DNA of 48,099 nucleotides, from assembly GCA_019155205.2 (NCBI GenBank), contig JAHNZQ020003150.1, forward strand, positions 1,095,742-1,143,840. Direction: 5' to 3'. Below, piece by piece: positions 43,748 through 48,099 of the stretch (position 1 is its first letter; every line of letters begins with the position of its first letter). The translations under genes were made by a program, and so were the position numbers. Origin of the DNA: Gracilaria vermiculophylla (lineage: Eukaryota > Rhodophyta > Florideophyceae > Gracilariales > Gracilariaceae). A model generated the notes under the pieces. The model was not told the DNA's origin. It worked only from the letters and a program-made list of their open reading frames with translations, and searched no databases.

Positions 43748-46554
43748 GTCGGCTGCTTTATTTTTCGGTCCAGCTTGATGCCGTTAAAACTTTATAATAC
43801 ATCAGCGTTGCAAACTCCCTCATTAACAATTTTTTAATTCGCAACAATCATGCAACGCCCGATATCGAAACGTTTACTCTAGCCACCCAACCGATTCCGA
43901 GTTGCTGCTGCACAAACGCGCCCGTTAAAGCGGCGCTCATTGCCTTGCTAGCAACAAGCGAGCACATGCGCGTCTGCACTTTTGCCAACCGCCCGCAGTG
44001 GCGTGCACCGCCGTGCGCGCCGGCGCAAAGCAGCAGCGAGCGCACCGTCCGCACAGCCGTCTCGCCTCGCGCGCCGAGTCGCGCCTGCACGCCCAGCGCA
44101 ACCAAGCAGCCACCACCTTCCCCTCCGCGCAGCGTTTGTTCTTCTTGCGTGCGCGCCGCCCCCAGATCGGGTCTCGCATCTCATCCACGCCAGCAATGCC
44201 ATCGCGCACACGCCTCATCTGCTCATGCACCACAAACAACCATCACTGTTCTCTCTGCGCCGCAACCGTTGTCCGTAATTTGTGCATTGAAAAACGATTA
44301 AAATCTCACACATTCAACATGAAAAAAAATCAATCAATTTTTGTTGTTTTTTTTTTGTCAAACTTGTGAAACTCTTTTTTATTTTTTTTTCTTTCTCGCC
44401 CATTTTAATAAAAAAACTTCCTTATTCATACTCATTAAAAGTTTTTGACAACAATCACAACACGTGTAAACAACAACTTGCTACATTCAAAATAGCTCGT
44501 ATTGCATAAAATACGTTTGCTGTTATTTGAAATGATATACAAGACATTCAAACCAAAAATCTTCAAATCATATCGTTTGATGCATTCCTCGCAAAAAAAT
44601 ACATAAAACGGTTTAGTGCTTTGCACGCTGTCTTTCCAAAACGTTATCAGCCTATACTCTCTATGTATGTTTATTGGGCGGTTGAAAACAGAAGCACGTT
44701 TTTTAATTTTTGGCTGCAGTAACGTACCATATAGCACATCACAACTGCCTGCATCGTCTCTGTGCACGACGTTGTTAATTTTTTTCCGCTTTAATTTGTT
44801 CAACTCGGAAAAGGAATGTGAATTGGCAAATTCAACAGTTGCGCAATCTATTCCTTTCCGATTGCCTCATTCACATGCGCGTCATACGGCCCTAGCAGTG
44901 CTTGCAGCTCTGAATGTCGCGCTGGTACTCTTGTTGTGTGCCAACTGAAGTAGCGCATGGCAACAGCCTTCTTTAGTAGCGCACATTTGTTAAAAGTCGT
45001 GTCAGTCGCACTGCGAGCAACTTGTCAAGCACCGGGCGACACGGCGTAACACCACGCGCGCAATGTGTAGCTCCCATGGAAGCTACAAGCCATCCTTGTC
45101 ACCTAAAGTATACCAAGCCACGGCGGATAGCCAGCGTGGCACTTAGCTTACAAACGTCTACATCAAGTGATAAATCTGACAGCAACGAGCGCCAGTTTTG
45201 CAAAACTCCACCGACGGCTGCCCACATTCCATCCAGCGCCGCTGCGCCGCACGTTGAGTGACTGCCACGCTGCGATGGTTTGAACCTTGCAGTCAAGGAA
45301 AACGTTGCTGCTTCTGCTTCAACAACCCTGTGAAACACAGGTATTCTACACGCAATGTTCCCAAAAACACAGTTATTTTTGATTTCTCCAAAACGTTTTT
45401 TTGAACGCAGAACGAATGGAATTCACACGATTGCGTCATTAATTGTTTCCATTTTAGTGACATGTTTGACAGTGTTGCGTACTGGCGCACAAAGCCTTGT
45501 ATGAATTGGACATGTGGTGTGTTCCGTGTCATGACGCTGTCCCCGAACAACCTCCTATGCGAAATGTTCCCACTTTTGGATGCTGAACAGACTGTTGCTG
45601 ACTATGCTGCAACTGGCTGGTGACGTTGAAAGAAAAAAGGTGCATAGCATGTGCTGTAAGTGAACATTTAAAAAATATTTCAAAAGAAACAGTAGCGACC
45701 GTTTTTTCCTTAAAAAGTGCCAAATAGTTTCACTTTCACAAAACACTGCCCTTTCCGGACATAAAGAGCTATGCTTTACTGCAAAGCACTACAAATTTTG
45801 TGTGCGCCTCTTGTTCACCAGTCGTTCCAATGAAAAAAGTAAATAGAAGCTTCTTTACAATAGCACAATCATGAAATGAACAGCAAGTTTGTAAAAGTGT
45901 TTATAGGAAACTTAATATGCTTTTTTTAATGGTTTAGGACGGCCAAAAAAATCCACACAACTCGATGATACAGAAGAAATGATATGGAACACTGTATACA
46001 AGCATCGTTCTAGCACTAGTTTTTAAAAAAAGATAAAATTCAGGCCAAGATCCTGAGATAAAACAACACTGCGTTTTTTCAAAGCTCACTTCTACTCAAC
46101 CAAAGTTGTGTTCTACTTTGCAACAGTACAGCACTTGCAGATGAAATTATAAAATAAGACATTAAAGCCGTCGTTTGAGTGCTTAGGTGAACATAAATAT
46201 TGTATACAAATACTGTGACGCGGGAAAGGCCCAAACAAAACGTGCAAAGATAAAAAAGAATCGTTTTGAGATAGTTGCAAACATTTTGCGGCTCTTGGAA
46301 TTTTTCCAGGGACGTATTCCTTAAACTCGTCACAGAAGAGTTTTTCAATAATTAACATGGTGCTGGTTCACCATACTTTACGAAACCCCTTCTTACGTGT
46401 GCCTTTGTTGGCATTCATGGAGATTTAAAACTTTTGGTGACAAAAACCCTATAAAAACGTATTAATTGGCTACCTAGTTTGGAATGAAATTGTCTAGAAT
46501 GTTTTCGCTCCCAATATTTCAAAATGTAAAACATTACTTGTGTACTAAAAAAGT
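43746..46554. other. no gene supported; C-rich then AT-rich DNA
   Basis: The C-rich composition continues to about 44280 and then becomes AT-rich. A minus-strand frame of 122 codons (44803-44435) and two overlapping minus-strand frames at 46079-46358 have mixed composition but no motif I know. They might be remnants of old mobile elements. Confidence 0.35.
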
Positions 46555-48090
46555 GCTGTGCAAAAAGATAGGACCACCCCCAAAATACAGCTTGTGGTCA
46601 ACATGGTTCCCTTTTTTTTTATGTAGACCACACAGCACAGTTGCGAATAAAGCCAAAGCACTAAAAGACACACGACATTATTCATAAAAAAATTGTGGAA
46701 CATTACAAAAATAAAAATAAGTTTTATAGCTGTTCAAAAAGATAGGTCCACTTAAGGTAAACGTTCAATATTTAATTCTCAAGGACTACTTTAATTCCAA
46801 AACATGTTTACCTATATAACCTAGACTGCGTACCACTAACAAATCATTTTAAAAAGTAAGAAGCATATCTCACTATGCCAGAAAGTAAGCAGCTTTCTGA
46901 AGAAAAAAAAGAAAAATTTGTAACACTAGATATCGTCGGTGAAAGCTCTAGAGACATTTTCAAAGCATATGAAAGGTCTACACCAGTCCTGGTAAACTAT
47001 TTAAACAAGAAAAAAATTGTGGAAAGTCGAAAAACCAAAGAACGCCGAAAGAAATGACTGCAGCAATTCCCCGACGAGTCATTCGGGAAGCAGTGACGAC
47101 ATATTAATCATCCAATTTTATTTGTCAAGCACTGGATTTGTCTGTCAGTGCTTCTACTGTTCTTAAAATCTTGAATCAGAATCCGAATATAAAATATAAG
47201 AACAAAACATGCACTCCTTTATTAACAGAAAAACATATAAATAAGAATATAATCAATCAGCCAGGACATTTGTCACATTAAAGAACTCAGAGTAGGACTA
47301 AGTAATATTTGGCGATGAAAAGAAGTTTCATTTGGATGGCGCATATGGCTTTCAGTACTGCTGCCATGATATAAGGACGCAGGAAAAAATATTCTCAAAA
47401 CGTCAAACTGGGGGTGCTTTATTAATGATTTGGGGAGCATTTTGTAGAAATGGAAGATCAATTTTAGGCATTCTAAGCGGTAGACAGAATGCAAAGAACT
47501 ACACCAATGTGTTGGAAAAGTTTTTATTACCGTTTACATTTAAAATTTACGCTCTTGATTAATATTTTAGTAAGACAATGCCTTTTTACACACTGCAAAC
47601 CACACAAAAATGTTGTTTTAAAACTATAATATAGATATAATTGAGTTGCTATCGCGTTTTCGGGATCTTAACCCAGTCAAGAATGTATGGAGGATGTTTG
47701 CACGCAAAGTTGTTTGTGGTGGAAGGCAATTAAATAATGTCAAAAAGTTGCAGAATACTGTTACGCAGGAATGAAATTTCATTTAGACGAAAAAGTTACA
47801 TAATTTAGTTACTTTTATGCAGAACCGTTGCGTTGGAGTGCTACAGAACGCTGATAGATAAACCAAGCATTAAACGTACTGCAATGCGGAAATAAAATAC
47901 TGTTCTTATTGGTGGACCTATCATTTTGCACAGCTAAAAACTCATTCAAAAGTCTTTTGGCGGTTTCATTTGAAGCAGATGAATATCAATTACTATATTG
48001 AGGGTGCTACTGTATGTGTTTTTTTGGTAGAAAAAAACGTTGCATACTCCCTATACGTTCAATTTATAGGGTGGACCGATTCTGCGTCCC
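46555..48090 (+). mobile_element. Tc1-type element with doubled terminal repeats (IR/DR type)
   Basis: Related repeats occur twice at each end. Left outer GCTGTGCAAAAAGATAGGAC (46555), left inner GCTGTTCAAAAAGATAGGTC (46729); right inner, inverted, GTGGACCTATCATTTTGCAC (to 47934), right outer GGTGGACCGATTCTGCGTC (about 48070). The spacing is 174 bp on the left and about 155 bp on the right. TA stands next to both inner repeats (46727-46728, 47935-47936). This is the layout of IR/DR Tc1 elements such as Sleeping Beauty. Alternatively, a 1206-bp element (46729-47934) lies inside an older relative. A transposase pseudogene lies between the inner repeats. Confidence 0.6.
46875..47774 (+). pseudogene. 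Tc1-type transposase
   Basis: It begins MPESKQLSEEKKEKFVTLD, with a helix-turn-helix (GESSRDIFKAYERSTPVLVNYL), and stops at 47055-47057. Later pieces: FGDEKKFHLDGAYGFQYCCHD (first catalytic Asp, about 47310), IFSKRQTGGALLMIWGAF, NYTNVLEKFLLPF, QDNAFLHTANH (second catalytic Asp, about 47575) and RFRDLNPVKNVWRMF (third region, with Lys where Glu or Asp is usual, about 47670), ending at about 47774. Several stops and frameshifts; inactive. Confidence 0.82.
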
Positions 48091-48099
48091 AAAAATTTT

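Noticed and set aside
44435..44803. Minus-strand frame of 122 codons as a host gene.
   Set aside because: In AT-rich DNA with no motif, promoter or homologous copy in the window; not enough support.

Overview
This window looks like repeat-rich nuclear DNA of a eukaryote. Reasons: it holds chromodomain-bearing Ty3/gypsy LTR retrotransposons, Tc1/mariner and pogo-like DNA transposons that duplicate TA, solo LTRs, an assembly gap of exactly 100 N, and strong compositional patchwork (GC-rich retroelements, an extremely GC-rich block at about 39.2-43.4 kb, AT-rich blocks at about 30.6-35 kb and 43.4-48.1 kb). I cannot name the species. The pogo-like transposase resembles a family I associate from memory with oomycetes, but this is not proof; other protists or algae remain possible. 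There are no operons, rRNA genes, convincing tRNA genes or CRISPR arrays.

Layout. 1-2511: no clear gene, one three-copy tandem repeat whose units each carry a hairpin. 2512-12618: an old LTR split by a complete minus-strand Ty3/gypsy element (A, 2966-12504), whose 3' LTR is in turn split by a solo LTR with a perfect 5-bp duplication. 13013-about 18095: a second, truncated minus-strand element of the same group (B). 18746-29939: a third, plus-strand element (C) with paired 528-bp LTRs, whose reverse transcriptase is split by an unrelated 563-bp solo LTR with a perfect 5-bp duplication. 30570-35.0 kb: a cluster of decayed Tc1-type elements, one cleanly nested in another and two abutting across a single TA. 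35829-35928: gap. 37043-39244: a pogo-like element with 24-bp perfect inverted ends and TA duplication, whose catalytic core is replaced by one LTR of the A type. 39.2-44.3 kb: GC-rich block with one plausible host gene, an intact 234-residue secreted glycine-rich repeat protein (41747-42451). 46555-48090: a Tc1 element with duplicated terminal repeats of the IR/DR type.

The most interesting point is shared by the three retroelements. Each has, between the chromodomain end of pol and the 3' LTR, a long reading frame on the opposite strand, convergent with gag-pol. In B it can be read in a single frame for about 697 codons, broken only by stops. In A a shorter, internally deleted copy is clearly homologous to it. 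In C a frame of similar length and position (about 650 codons, one frameshift) is more divergent. All are now pseudogenes, but conservation of frame between copies argues that this was a real protein of the family, with no domain I recognise.

Almost every mobile-element gene here is broken by stops, frameshifts or nested insertions. The only intact, plausibly functional protein gene I can support is the glycine-rich one.
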